A stretch of DNA of 64,000 nt, taken from the NCBI GenBank assembly GCA_002418835.1, contig DIEX01000015.1:5214-69213 (forward strand), written 5' to 3'. Of this stretch, positions 1 to 8,537 are shown piece by piece. This DNA comes from Spirochaetia bacterium UBA5763. Its GTDB lineage: Bacteria; Spirochaetota; UBA4802; UBA5550. The position numbers and the translations under genes are program-made. The notes beneath the pieces were generated by a model that worked only from the letters and a program-made list of their open reading frames with translations, made no database searches and was not told the origin of the DNA. Numbering within the stretch: the first letter of the stretch is position 1; every line of letters starts with the position of its first letter.

Positions 1-1990
1 TTATGAATTGTTGATCACTTCCCTACGTTCATTATTGCCGGAATATTCTCAAACAATACTTATTTCAGCAGTGATCAGTAATGCAGATGTAATAGGTAGT
101 TGGTTAATTGGTGATGATTCACAAGTAGTTTCAGGTATAAATTTAAATCCAACTTTTCGGACAATTGGTTTTGCAAGCTGGGTAGATTCTCTAGGTCAAA
201 TAAAATTTATAACAGATAATGAATCAGGAATTGATAGTTTTTTTGTCCCAAGAGTTATTGAGCAACATACTCTACAAAAAAAACCAAGGGAAAGTAAATT
301 AAGAGTATTTCCAGATAAAACTGATGGACAATCCATTGCTTTATATTTAGGGCTTAAACTTGTACCGAATGGAAGTGTGGCAATTTTCTGCGGAAGGAAA
401 ACAACTGTAACAAGTATATGCGAGAATGCGGTTGAAATATACGAGCGAAATATTTCTATTGATCCACCCGCAATTATTTCTAATCAAAAAGAAATGAATC
501 GTATTTATAATCTATATAAAAATAATTTTGGTGTTAATGAAACGGCTACCAAGAGTGCTAAACTAGGAATATTTACTCATCATGGTGATACACCTCATGG
601 AATCCGTCTAGCTGTGGAATATGCTATGCGTGAAAATCTTATTCACTTTGTTGTATGTACTTCGACTTTGGCACAAGGCGTAAATTTACCTATCAGGTAT
701 CTTATTGTAAATAGTGTATATCAGGGATTGGAGCGAATTAAAGTTAGAGATTTTCATAATCTAATGGGTAGAGCCGGAAGAGCGGATCAACATACAGAAG
801 GGAGTATATTATTTGCAGATTCAAATATATATGATAAGAAAAATTCAAAAGATGAAGATTGGCGTTGGGATCAGGCAAAAGAATTGTTAGATCCTAACAA
901 ATCTGAACCATGCATTAGTAACCTTTTATCTCTTTTTCATCCTTTAAGAAGTGATAATGGCAAAAACACGTTAGATATTAATATAAAATATCTTATCCAT
1001 TTATATAATAATAATCCGGAACAAATAGACATTGAATTAGAAAATATTTTAAATGAACATAAAGGTAAACAATTTACTTTTAAAGGTTTGAGAAAACAGA
1101 TTGATTGGAAAATTAGTTTACTCTCATCTGTCGAGAGTTTTCTTATATCAAATTGGGATACAGATGATACATCAATTAATGAAGAAGGGATTGAGGATCT
1201 TGCTAAATCTACACTAGCATACTTCATAGCTGATGATAAAGATAAAAATAGTATTGTTAGTTTATTTAGATATCTTGCAAATAACGTTACAGAAAAAGTA
1301 CCTAACCGTGAATTAAGAAAAGTATATGGGCGAACTTTATATGGTATCACAGAGGCTCAGGATGTGGAGATATGGGTAAGAACTCACATAGATGAATTTG
1401 TATCTTCTGAAGATTTGCTAGACTTAATATGGGATTTGATGATTAAAAAAATCCACACCAAATCTTTTCAGACATGTAATAAACCTGAAATTTTAAAGCC
1501 ACTTGTAAGTTCATGGTTAAGTGGAAATTCATATTGTGAAATATATAAAATTATTACAGAATCAGATGCCAAAAAGGGATTAGGTTTAAAACCTAGAAAG
1601 TATAAAATTGAAGATGTTGTTGATATGTTTGAAATGGGTATTGCATATGATGGAATTTTGTTAATTGGAGCTGTTGTAGAATTCATTCAGTTTATTGATA
1701 ATGATGATAAAGATATAATCGTTGGTAAAATGCAGCTATTCCAAAAAAAGCTTAAGTATGGCTTACCAAGTGATCTATCTATCATTGTTTATGAATTGGG
1801 TTTTGTTGATAGAGTTATAGCTCAAGAATTAGCAAAAAATCTTTCTTGTTCAGCTTATAGAAAAGACGTTATAAATGCTTTAAAATCCAATGCTGCTTTT
1901 TTTGAATCATTAATTGAAAAGTATCCAACATATTATCATGTTGTGCTTGATAGATATATCGGTAATCAAGTTAGTAAGACAGCCGAATAG
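1..1990 (+). CDS. Ski2-like DEAD/DEAH-box helicase, C-terminal part (5' end outside window)
   Basis: The reading frame is open to the left window edge, so the true start and the Walker A and DEAH motifs lie upstream. Counting from the TTG at 8, a motif III-like ILISAV is at residues 17-22, with SAV in place of the usual SAT. FCGRK at about 128 resembles motif IV. Motif V is CTSTLAQGVNLP at 217-228 and motif VI is NLMGRAGR at 251-258, the order seen in Ski2/Brr2/Lhr-type superfamily 2 helicases. The remaining 400 residues are a helical C-terminal region that I do not recognise. Such large helicases beside nuclease-like genes are common in phage defence systems (for example HamB of Hachiman), but the partner that would decide this is not in the window. 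A DUF2971 gene starts 9 bp downstream. Confidence 0.8.
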   Translation, partial: YELLITSLRSLLPEYSQTILISAVISNADVIGSWLIGDDSQVVSGINLNPTFRTIGFASWVDSLGQIKFITDNESGIDSFFVPRVIEQHTLQKKPRESKLRVFPDKTDGQSIALYLGLKLVPNGSVAIFCGRKTTVTSICENAVEIYERNISIDPPAIISNQKEMNRIYNLYKNNFGVNETATKSAKLGIFTHHGDTPHGIRLAVEYAMRENLIHFVVCTSTLAQGVNLPIRYLIVNSVYQGLERIKVRDFHNLMGRAGRADQHTEGSILFADSNIYDKKNSKDEDWRWDQAKELLDPNKSEPCISNLLSLFHPLRSDNGKNTLDINIKYLIHLYNNNPEQIDIELENILNEHKGKQFTFKGLRKQIDWKISLLSSVESFLISNWDTDDTSINEEGIEDLAKSTLAYFIADDKDKNSIVSLFRYLANNVTEKVPNRELRKVYGRTLYGITEAQDVEIWVRTHIDEFVSSEDLLDLIWDLMIKKIHTKSFQTCNKPEILKPLVSSWLSGNSYCEIYKIITESDAKKGLGLKPRKYKIEDVVDMFEMGIAYDGILLIGAVVEFIQFIDNDDKDIIVGKMQLFQKKLKYGLPSDLSIIVYELGFVDRVIAQELAKNLSCSAYRKDVINALKSNAAFFESLIEKYPTYYHVVLDRYIGNQVSKTAE

Positions 1991-1999
1991 TATTCTCAA

Positions 2000-2989
2000 A
2001 TGAAAAATAATAGAAATCGAATTTATTATAAATTCCGGAGCTTCGATAACGATGGTTATAATCTTAATAATCTTCAGAATGATTGTATCTTTGCGTCAAA
2101 TATCTCGCAGCTAAATGATCCTTTTGAAGGACTTATTGATAATTCAAAAATGTCGATTGAATTATCGGTACTAAAGCGACTTGGTGCCGATAAACAGGCT
2201 GAAATTTTAAAAACCGGTCTTAACGACTTTTTAGAATTAAGGAACAAGACCGGAATTTATTCGATGAGTCAGGACTGGCAGAGTGAACTTCTTTGGGCTC
2301 ATTATGCTGATTCTCATAAAGGGTTTTGTATTGAGTATGATATTGAATATCTGACAAGGTTTTATTACCAGCGTTCCTATTTTATCAAAGTTAAATATGT
2401 TGATTCTCCGGTAAATGTATCAGTTTTAAAGATGTTTAAAAAAAAGCTGGCTACTGTCGAAATAGTTAAGCTGATGAATGGAATTAAATCTCTGCCGTGG
2501 TCTTATGAAAAAGAATACCGGATTGTTTTCGATGAATGTGGAACCAAAAACATAGATAAAAGAGGATTGAAGTCAGTCATCTTGGGTGCAAACATCAGTA
2601 ATGATAATAAGCTCAGAATACTGGATATTCTTTCAAAGAAAACTGTTAAAGTTTATCAGGCGAAACTGGCAGATAATAGGTATATCATTGATAGAGAATT
2701 AATTCATGAATTTAATGAAGAAATTAAAGAGAAAGACTTTTTTCAGGATATCGATCCTTTTTATTTAAGTGAAGATTATCTGGAAGAGAATTATTCTAAA
2801 AAGCATCTTATTGAAAAGGCACTTAATATTGTTCGTGCTGAACCTTATGTTACCAAGATTAATCATTGTACAGTTTTAAAAGAAAAAAACAAAACTAAGA
2901 TATCTATATGGGCTGAGATAGAAAAAGACTGGAGACCACAGGTCAATTTTTCTTTTGATGAAGAAGTATTAAAGCAATTAGATATTTAA
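2000..2989 (+). CDS. DUF2971 family protein
   Basis: The 329-residue protein has the two hallmark stretches of DUF2971: LWAHYADSHKGFCIEYD at about residues 98-114 and PWSYEKEYRIVF at about 166-177. The FASNISQLNDPFEG segment near residues 31-44 is also typical. The biochemical activity of the family is not established; members often sit in mobile or defence-like neighbourhoods. The gene starts 9 bp after the helicase stop and is followed 12 bp later by a nuclease-like gene on the same strand, so the three probably form one transcript. Family membership is well supported; the role is unknown. Confidence 0.75.
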   Translation: MKNNRNRIYYKFRSFDNDGYNLNNLQNDCIFASNISQLNDPFEGLIDNSKMSIELSVLKRLGADKQAEILKTGLNDFLELRNKTGIYSMSQDWQSELLWAHYADSHKGFCIEYDIEYLTRFYYQRSYFIKVKYVDSPVNVSVLKMFKKKLATVEIVKLMNGIKSLPWSYEKEYRIVFDECGTKNIDKRGLKSVILGANISNDNKLRILDILSKKTVKVYQAKLADNRYIIDRELIHEFNEEIKEKDFFQDIDPFYLSEDYLEENYSKKHLIEKALNIVRAEPYVTKINHCTVLKEKNKTKISIWAEIEKDWRPQVNFSFDEEVLKQLDI

Positions 2990-3001
2990 AAGGAATGAGT
3001 A

Positions 3002-3498
3002 ATGGCGTCTAATTATCTGGAGCAAGTGTTAATTGAATGGTATGAGTATAAAGGATATTTCGTAAAAATAATATCAATGTTGGTAAGCGTGCTAAAGGCG
3101 GGTACGAAGCTGAACTTGATATTGTTGCTTTCAATCCTGTAAATAATCATCTTGTTCATCTTGAGCCATCAATGGATGCAGATAGTTGGGAGAAAAGAGA
3201 AAAAAGATATAAACAGAAATTTAATGCAGGGAAAAAATACATTCCTCAATTATTTAAAGGATTCGCAATTCCGGATGAAGTTGAACAATTGGCTATATTC
3301 GTTTTTGGAAGTAATAAGAATCATAAAGCAATAGGCGGCGGTAAAGTTGTTTTGTTTTCTGAGATTATAGGTGAAATATTTTCAGAACTTCAAAATAGAA
3401 AAATCGCAAATGCGGCAGCGTCAGAACATATGCCTTTACTCAGAAGTTTTCAGTTTGTAAACGAATATAAAGAGATAGTAAAAAAAGTCTGGCAATAG
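3002..3498 (+). pseudogene. Nuclease-like protein with a one-base frameshift
   Basis: An ATG at 3002 follows an AGGAATGAG sequence and encodes MASNYLEQVLIEWYEYKGYF. Near 3063-3067, in a run of five A, the frame must change for the protein to continue. One extra A restores a continuous protein through NVGKRAKGGYEAELDIVAF, HLVHLEPSMDADSW and on to the stop at 3498. ELD followed by HLEPS resembles the E...D...ExK core of Mrr/YraN/Hjc-type nuclease folds, where proteins with GG(Y/F)E.ELD..AF are common. Only the second part (from 3172) is readable as an uninterrupted frame with an ATG. The break is either a real inactivating deletion or a homopolymer sequencing error. It is the third gene of the helicase-DUF2971 group. 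Confidence 0.6.
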
Positions 3499-3587
3499 AA
3501 AAATTTTGTGTTAGAAATGGATGTCGCGTATAAATGTAAAAATATTGGTTTATGATAGATGATTTGACAGACCTTTAGAACAGTGGT

Positions 3588-5138
3588 TTAAAGCTTATTA
3601 ATAAATTTACACTCTTTAGCATAATTCGGTTCTCTAATATCTTTGCCGGTTTTTGAGCATCTGATAAATCTGAAACCGCTATCAGTAGTTATAAGATCAC
3701 AATATGTACATAAATGACAGCTGATAACAGAAATACCATTTTTATAAGCTTTATTTATTTCATCAATATATTCAGGTGAAAACCTCCAGCTGCTTCTCAT
3801 TTTTTCATCGAATTGTTTAGAGGATATGTCGGTATGTACAGAGTAACAGATGTTAACATTCTCGGTGCTATATAATTTACTCTTAGGGCTTTCTGCTATA
3901 AAAACAGAAGTACCATCATTGAAAACAACAAATTTAACAACTATACTTTGTTGATATGCAGCTTTTCTTCGCTCTTCCTCTTTTTGTTTTTCTATTTTTA
4001 GTTTTGCTTTTAATTTTCTAAATTCAATTTGTTTGCGTTTTTCTTCTTCGTTAGCTTTTACAATTCTGACTTCTTTTTCTTTGTTAAAAGTATTTAATTG
4101 GATTGAATATATTGAATTTTTATCAGGTGAATATTTTTCACAAATCAAATTTGAATTTTCAATTATCGAGTCTGTAAATTTACAGATGATTGTATGGCTT
4201 AAGTAATCATTCTTAATATTATAAGTATGACTTAAACAGAGATGGCAATTCTTTATAGTAATATTCTTGATGAAAGCTTCTTCTATGTCATCGATATATT
4301 GTTGTGATTTACCCAGGTTATTATCAGAATCAAATAATGAATCATATTTGTGTGAGTTGTAATCTTTCTCATACATGATATAATTTTTTATTTTTGTATG
4401 TTCATAGTATGTAAATGATTTCAAAATTGATTTTCCGGATTTATATACAATAAATCTTCGAAGATTTCCTTTTTGACATTCTTCCGGTTTGAGAAAAATG
4501 AAAGCTGGTTCGATTGGATAGTTGTGCAGTCTGAATTTTATGTTCTCTTTTGTGAAATAATCATTCTTTAATGCCCGGATTTGCTCTTCATTTTCTATAA
4601 ATATTTCAATTATTCTATTACCGGATAGACTTTTGTTTTCATCAACACCATGATGAACAGTAATTTCGATATGCAGTTTATTCCCTGAATTATTATATAA
4701 AAGTATATCCGGCCTAAAATTACCTTCTTTTTTTTCAACACAGACATTTGTGAAGTCTTCAAGTATATTTAGATCAATAATTTGTGTATCCAAAAGACAT
4801 CTATGTTTATTAAATTCGGGGAAGTGGCATTTGCCGCAGAAAACATTCTGTTCAACTTTTATGAAGAGTGGATTGCCAGTATTGATTCTTTGTCGGATTG
4901 ACTCACTGAGTATGCTTATAGAAGCAGAATGAAGATATGTTTCACCGGCAGCGCATGTGATTACTTCATCCTGAGGCTTATGGTGGAAGTGTTTAACCTT
5001 TTTCTGGCCGATATGAGGGATGAGTTCATTTTGACATTCAATACAAAGATATTTTTTACCATTGACTGATTCTTTTGTAAGGTCATTTATATCAACAGTA
5101 TAATCTGATTCATCTTTTGCAAATTGATATTTAATCAT
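3588..5138 (-). CDS. CoiA-like (competence protein family) nuclease-like protein
   Basis: The 516-residue protein opens with a CxxC at Cys32 and Cys35 followed by HFHHKP around residue 50, the layout of the N-terminal zinc-like region in CoiA-related proteins. A FRPDILLY segment (Asp144) followed by HIEIT (Glu158) looks like the D...ExT core of a PD-(D/E)XK nuclease fold. Further CxxC pairs occur near residues 101-104, near 300 and at the C-terminus, so it may bind several metals. A charged coiled-coil runs through about residues 350-395. It is convergent with the helicase group. Whether it helps DNA uptake or belongs to defence cannot be told from the sequence. Confidence 0.55.
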   Translation of the reverse strand: MIKYQFAKDESDYTVDINDLTKESVNGKKYLCIECQNELIPHIGQKKVKHFHHKPQDEVITCAAGETYLHSASISILSESIRQRINTGNPLFIKVEQNVFCGKCHFPEFNKHRCLLDTQIIDLNILEDFTNVCVEKKEGNFRPDILLYNNSGNKLHIEITVHHGVDENKSLSGNRIIEIFIENEEQIRALKNDYFTKENIKFRLHNYPIEPAFIFLKPEECQKGNLRRFIVYKSGKSILKSFTYYEHTKIKNYIMYEKDYNSHKYDSLFDSDNNLGKSQQYIDDIEEAFIKNITIKNCHLCLSHTYNIKNDYLSHTIICKFTDSIIENSNLICEKYSPDKNSIYSIQLNTFNKEKEVRIVKANEEEKRKQIEFRKLKAKLKIEKQKEEERRKAAYQQSIVVKFVVFNDGTSVFIAESPKSKLYSTENVNICYSVHTDISSKQFDEKMRSSWRFSPEYIDEINKAYKNGISVISCHLCTYCDLITTDSGFRFIRCSKTGKDIREPNYAKECKFINKL

Positions 5139-5193
5139 ACTTATGTAAGAAATGAGGTAATATTTTTTTCAATACTTTTTTGTTTAAGAATTA

Positions 5194-5219
5194 AGAAGCC
5201 TCCACGAATGGAGGCTTCT
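5194..5219 (-). terminator. Perfect 10-bp hairpin, probable terminator
   Basis: AGAAGCCTCC and its exact complement GGAGGCTTCT surround a 6-nt loop. Read on the minus strand it follows the orphan membrane protein gene ending at 5343 and is followed by a T-rich stretch, although there is no uninterrupted T run. Confidence 0.6.
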
Positions 5220-5342
5220 ATTGGTTTTACTGAATATGCTATTTCTTTTGTCGATTTGAAAATCGATCAAATCTTAATCCTATCTTAGAAGTCGTAGATT
5301 TTATCAATAAAGTCTTATTAAATTTCAATATTACTAATATTA

Positions 5343-6230
5343 TTAAATCGATTTATCTATTTCATCAAGCAGAGAATCGAGATTTTGATACTTGGAAGGA
5401 TTTTTTAAGAAAGTAATAAAAGCTTTATAAATTTTTTTATTTATATGTATATCAAAATATCGGATTGCTCTTTCTAATTCTTTTAGATCTTCATTGCTTG
5501 GTTGTTCATTTAGGTGCTTTATAAAAATTGAAAAAGCTTTATCGAGAAAGTTTTTGATTGCATAGTATCCTTGATTATAGTTTTCTATTTCAGTAGATGA
5601 GAATTTAGGATCATAGCCTTCTCCCATCGTTATAAAACTAACTAAACATTCAAAAAAATCCTTCCACATTCTAATGCTGATTGGTTTCTTTGTAGAGTCG
5701 GGAGATGCTTTATCAATTTCATCTAATCTTTCAGTTAAGTCATTATTAATAAATTTTTCATATGCATAAGGTCTTATTTGATATAATTGAATGTATGATT
5801 TTAAAGATTTAAAAGTCCAGCCTAGAGCCCACTCATAGTTTTTATTGCCATTAGTTAAAAAATAAGCTGTCATTCGGCATTCATGGGCTTCAATTCTTAA
5901 AAATTCACCTTTATTTATCTCATTTTGTTTTTTTGCTTCAATTATTTGTTTTGAAACTTCTTCCTGTACTTTTTGTTCCAGTATAAATTTAGGCAAAAAG
6001 ATAGCAGTCGCAACAAATATTCCATAACTACTTATAATAAATGAAAAAGTTGCAGTTGGATCGCTGATATTAGTTGCGAGTTTACCTGTGATAAGATTGA
6101 TTAGTGAAAATGATGAAATAATAACCAGTAAAATCAGAAGAAAAATGACGATCATGTGAATAATGTTTTCAAAAGAAATATTATAGTATTTCTGTTTTTT
6201 ATTTAAAGGTTTTATCTTTGTTAAATGCAT
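5343..6230 (-). CDS. Two-TM membrane protein of unknown function
   Basis: The preferred start is the ATG at 6230 (MHLTKIKPL), because AGAGG sits 7 nt upstream of it; an in-frame ATG at 6251 has no such site. Two hydrophobic segments near the N-terminus (about residues 22-47 and 61-81) are followed by roughly 200 mostly charged, helical residues that should be cytoplasmic. I recognise no catalytic motif. The layout of two TMs plus a long helical domain is like many orphan proteins in genomic islands. It stands alone between a CoiA-like gene and repeat-bearing DNA. Confidence 0.6.
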   Translation of the reverse strand: MHLTKIKPLNKKQKYYNISFENIIHMIVIFLLILLVIISSFSLINLITGKLATNISDPTATFSFIISSYGIFVATAIFLPKFILEQKVQEEVSKQIIEAKKQNEINKGEFLRIEAHECRMTAYFLTNGNKNYEWALGWTFKSLKSYIQLYQIRPYAYEKFINNDLTERLDEIDKASPDSTKKPISIRMWKDFFECLVSFITMGEGYDPKFSSTEIENYNQGYYAIKNFLDKAFSIFIKHLNEQPSNEDLKELERAIRYFDIHINKKIYKAFITFLKNPSKYQNLDSLLDEIDKSI

Positions 6231-6622
6231 AATATCCTCTATTAAAATCATATAAATTATTTATTCAAATTTGAAAAAGATTAAGTATTTATAGAAATCA
6301 GTAAATTATTTTTTTATAAATTATGATATTAAAAATAAATATTGTCAGGCTTCAGAATAAATAAATGGTAATTTTCTTCAATACGCTTTTCTGCAGGTAT
6401 CACGCATATATAGATACATGAAATCCAGAGATTGAGGGTGAAGGGGTAGCGCTTCATCCGGTTTCTCTCAACTCCGCCCGATATTCACTGTTCAGGAATC
6501 TCTATATTTTTAGAGTGAAGTTTGTTCGGAACATGAATTAACTCTGATTCGTCAATTATTTCATCCTTGACAGACTTAAATACAGGCCATAATCGTTTTT
6601 GAAAAATACCTGGATTAGTATT
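6231..6622. other. Intergenic region with short repeat and promoter
   Basis: About 390 bp without a gene. At 6437-6461 is GGTGAAGGGGTAGCGCTTCATCC, a small hairpin (TGAAG/CTTCA arms) that recurs with one change at 7703-7725. A promoter for the next gene lies at 6567-6595. Nothing else is recognisable. Confidence 0.5.
6567..6595 (+). promoter_or_regulatory. Sigma-70-type promoter
   Basis: TTGACA at 6567-6572 and TAATCG at 6590-6595 are separated by 17 bp, just upstream of the secreted-protein gene starting at 6623. Confidence 0.55.
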
Positions 6623-7657
6623 ATGAAAAAGTTTGTTCTTATTATAATGATTTTATTGAACTTATGCAGTACCACGTTATTTTCAACAGATATCCGCAAT
6701 CCGGAAGGTCTTAAACTTTACTCATATATTGTTCTTCTTTATTACGAGAATGTCCATTTTGTTAATAAAATTGAGAAAGAAAAAATTACAGTTAATGAAT
6801 TATTTCAGAATGAAACTGTAAATCATACAAGATATATCAGCTACATGAACAGTCTTGGTGATAAAAGAATTAAAAGCCTGGCTCAGGAGATGTTTGATTA
6901 TTATAAAGACCGGAATTCTTTTACTGCTGAAAAATTAGATGTACTTGAGAAATCTTTAGAGAATGAAAACATACTGGTTAAATTCAATGTTAACAACAGA
7001 TCTGAACATTATATAGACTACTTATTATTCGGTAAGCTGGAAAAACTTTCTGTAAAATCACCATTATTTAAGGATGTGGAAGATTACTATAATATAATCC
7101 CTTATCTCCCTTATGATGATCTGAGAACAAGCAGCACTACTTTTTATCCTAACTTAATTCATATAAATATGAATGAGATGTACTATGATCACAAAATATT
7201 TCTGGATATTCTTTCCGGTAAAAACAGTATACCGCTATATCTTGGGGTACCAATTGATGATAATATACGAAGTGCTGTAAAAAAAGCATATCCGGATAAG
7301 AAATGTACAGTCAGTGATGTCAGAATATTGATGGAAAACATGATTTTAACAATGCAGATAGCAAGGGAAAAACTCAAAATAAAAGAACCACCGGTAACAA
7401 GAGGATTCGGATTATCATCGGTTATATATGATTCACCATATGAAGGGCTTATATTGCTTTATGCGTATCTTCAGTATGATAAAAAAACTGAATACTCCAA
7501 AGCCGCAAACAATTTCATTAAGTTTACTTCTGATAAAACCGGGAATGACTCAATAAAAAAAGATCCTTCATTGCTATGTTCTATGACAAAGGATGATCTT
7601 GCAAAAATTGCGCATGAATATTATCTCTATCTGTTGAAGGAACGTGAGTTGTATTAA
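6623..7657 (+). CDS. Secreted protein of unknown function
   Basis: The start is placed at the ATG at 6623 rather than the upstream TTG at 6599, because this gives a clean signal peptide: MKKFVLI, a hydrophobic core, and a likely cleavage after about 22 residues. The mature protein of about 320 residues is rich in Tyr, Lys and Asp and has no cysteine cluster, lipobox or motif I recognise. A promoter with correct spacing lies directly upstream. It is monocistronic, flanked on both sides by copies of the same short repeat, and convergent with degenerate DNA. Confidence 0.6.
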   Translation: MKKFVLIIMILLNLCSTTLFSTDIRNPEGLKLYSYIVLLYYENVHFVNKIEKEKITVNELFQNETVNHTRYISYMNSLGDKRIKSLAQEMFDYYKDRNSFTAEKLDVLEKSLENENILVKFNVNNRSEHYIDYLLFGKLEKLSVKSPLFKDVEDYYNIIPYLPYDDLRTSSTTFYPNLIHINMNEMYYDHKIFLDILSGKNSIPLYLGVPIDDNIRSAVKKAYPDKKCTVSDVRILMENMILTMQIAREKLKIKEPPVTRGFGLSSVIYDSPYEGLILLYAYLQYDKKTEYSKAANNFIKFTSDKTGNDSIKKDPSLLCSMTKDDLAKIAHEYYLYLLKERELY

Positions 7658-7702
7658 ACAATATAAGTCCCAGGCGTGAAGATATACAGAAGATGGAGAA
7701 GT

Positions 7703-7775
7703 TTAAGGTGAAGGGGTAGTGCTTCATCCGGGAGTCGCCGTTCATGGAGCGGACAGGACATTGGTATGTGTGCTG
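7703..7775 (+). repeat. Short hairpin repeat plus chimeric fragment of the multi-hairpin repeat
   Basis: GGTGAAGGGGTAGTGCTTCATCC matches the copy at 6437. From about 7737 the sequence joins the left arm of one hairpin of the 8.5-kb repeat (CATGGAGCGGACAGGAC) to the right arm of another (TTGGTATGTGTGCTGCC). The join falls at the shared AGGAC loop, so this scrap looks like a product of recombination or slippage between hairpin loops. Confidence 0.6.
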
Positions 7776-7880
7776 CCTTGAGAAGTGGGCATAATTATAT
7801 CCATTTACGTTATAGAAAATAACATTCCCGGTGCGTCCATGAATGGACTTTACAGGTGACCTGAATTTAACCTTTGCCAT
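7776..7880 (-). pseudogene. N-terminal remnant of a small conserved protein
   Basis: On the minus strand an ATG at 7880 encodes MAKVKFRSPVKSIHGRTGNV and continues to NVNGYNYAH. This is the start of a family of short proteins I recall (K/RFR.PV.SIHG..G.V.FYN.NG). The coding sense then runs straight into the repeat at 7703-7775 and becomes meaningless. The gene was therefore broken by the repeat, leaving only about 32 codons. Confidence 0.45.
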
Positions 7881-7954
7881 TTTTTATGCCGGGTTTACTG
7901 GTGAGAGTTATACACCCCCGCTCTTAAGCAGTATCAAGTAAATTTTTATAATCT

Positions 7955-8218
7955 TTATTCTTGTAATTTTTCCTGTGTCGTAAAGAGCAGTACTATCCGT
8001 TCATCCCGCCCTGTAAGTACCGGTTTAAGACTGTTAATAAGATCTTTCGCGCGTTCTGCTGCATCAGAAAGTACTGTATTAAATCCGTTAAGCTCATTAT
8101 CTGTTATCTGCATACGGAGGCGCAGCCCTTCCATTGCGAATTTCATTGTCTCAATTGCCCCGTTTATTTTATAGAGCTTGTATTCAACGTCTGTTGTATT
8201 GAAGGAATGTATTTCCAT
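7955..8218 (-). CDS. Small orphan protein, family member 1 (paralogue at 17,064)
   Basis: The 87-residue protein starts at an ATG preceded by GGAGG. It is clearly homologous to the 92-residue product at 17,064-17,342: both share a VEYKLY..(I/M) segment near the N-terminus, a central G(F/L)...(L/I)..DA(A/C)....DLIN(S/G)LKPVL block, and an RIV(L/M)LF ending. It is predicted mostly helical with no TM. Both copies lie back-to-back with a small DNA-binding protein gene. This recalls tailed-phage or plasmid accessory genes or a regulator-partner pair. The function is unknown. Confidence 0.6.
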   Translation of the reverse strand: MEIHSFNTTDVEYKLYKINGAIETMKFAMEGLRLRMQITDNELNGFNTVLSDAAERAKDLINSLKPVLTGRDERIVLLFTTQEKLQE

Positions 8219-8256
8219 GAGAGCCTCCGGTGTTTGATATAATATTCTATTTTGGG

Positions 8257-8275
8257 ATATTCTATAATAGGATAT
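8257..8275. promoter_or_regulatory. Palindrome upstream of XRE gene (candidate operator)
   Basis: ATATTCTATAATAGGATAT is a near-perfect 19-bp palindrome 12 bp upstream of the GTG start at 8287. A second ATATTCTA half-site lies at 8243-8250. XRE repressors usually bind such sites over their own promoter; the match here is inference. Confidence 0.45.
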
Positions 8276-8286
8276 ATATTATACAA

Positions 8287-8508
8287 GTGAAAAATTCAAT
8301 TTATACAAAAGAATACCAGGCTTTCCTTAAACGTCTGAAACAGGCCCGGCTTGATGCCGGTTTAACACAGGCAGATGTGGCAAAACAGCTTCAGCAGCAG
8401 CAGTCATACGTATCGAAATGTGAATCCGGCGAGAAGCGGGTTGATGTTATTGAGCTTATGAGGTTTGCAAAGCTATACGGTAAAACAATAGACTGGTTTG
8501 TTCAGTGA
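8287..8508 (+). CDS. XRE-family helix-turn-helix regulator
   Basis: The 73-residue protein starts at GTG 8287, which removes an unlikely hydrophobic N-terminal extension present if one starts at 8230. The HTH is canonical: FLKRLKQARLDAGLTQADVA, then QLQQQQSYVSKCESGEKRVD, then a helix and the ending YGKTIDWFVQ. It is divergent from the small orphan gene at 7955. A truncated duplicate of its 3' part (from GLTQADVA onward) lies at 17,769-17,918, and both copies are followed on the same strand by the multi-hairpin repeat. It probably represses its own divergent promoter region. Confidence 0.8.
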   Translation: MKNSIYTKEYQAFLKRLKQARLDAGLTQADVAKQLQQQQSYVSKCESGEKRVDVIELMRFAKLYGKTIDWFVQ

Positions 8509-8537
8509 TTATTTCACCGTTCTGTTTTGGTCTTTTT

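Noticed and set aside
7955..8508. A classical toxin-antitoxin pair of the small orphan protein and XRE gene
   Set aside because: Such pairs are usually co-directional; these are divergent, and the orphan has no known toxin motif. It is kept only as a possible new module.
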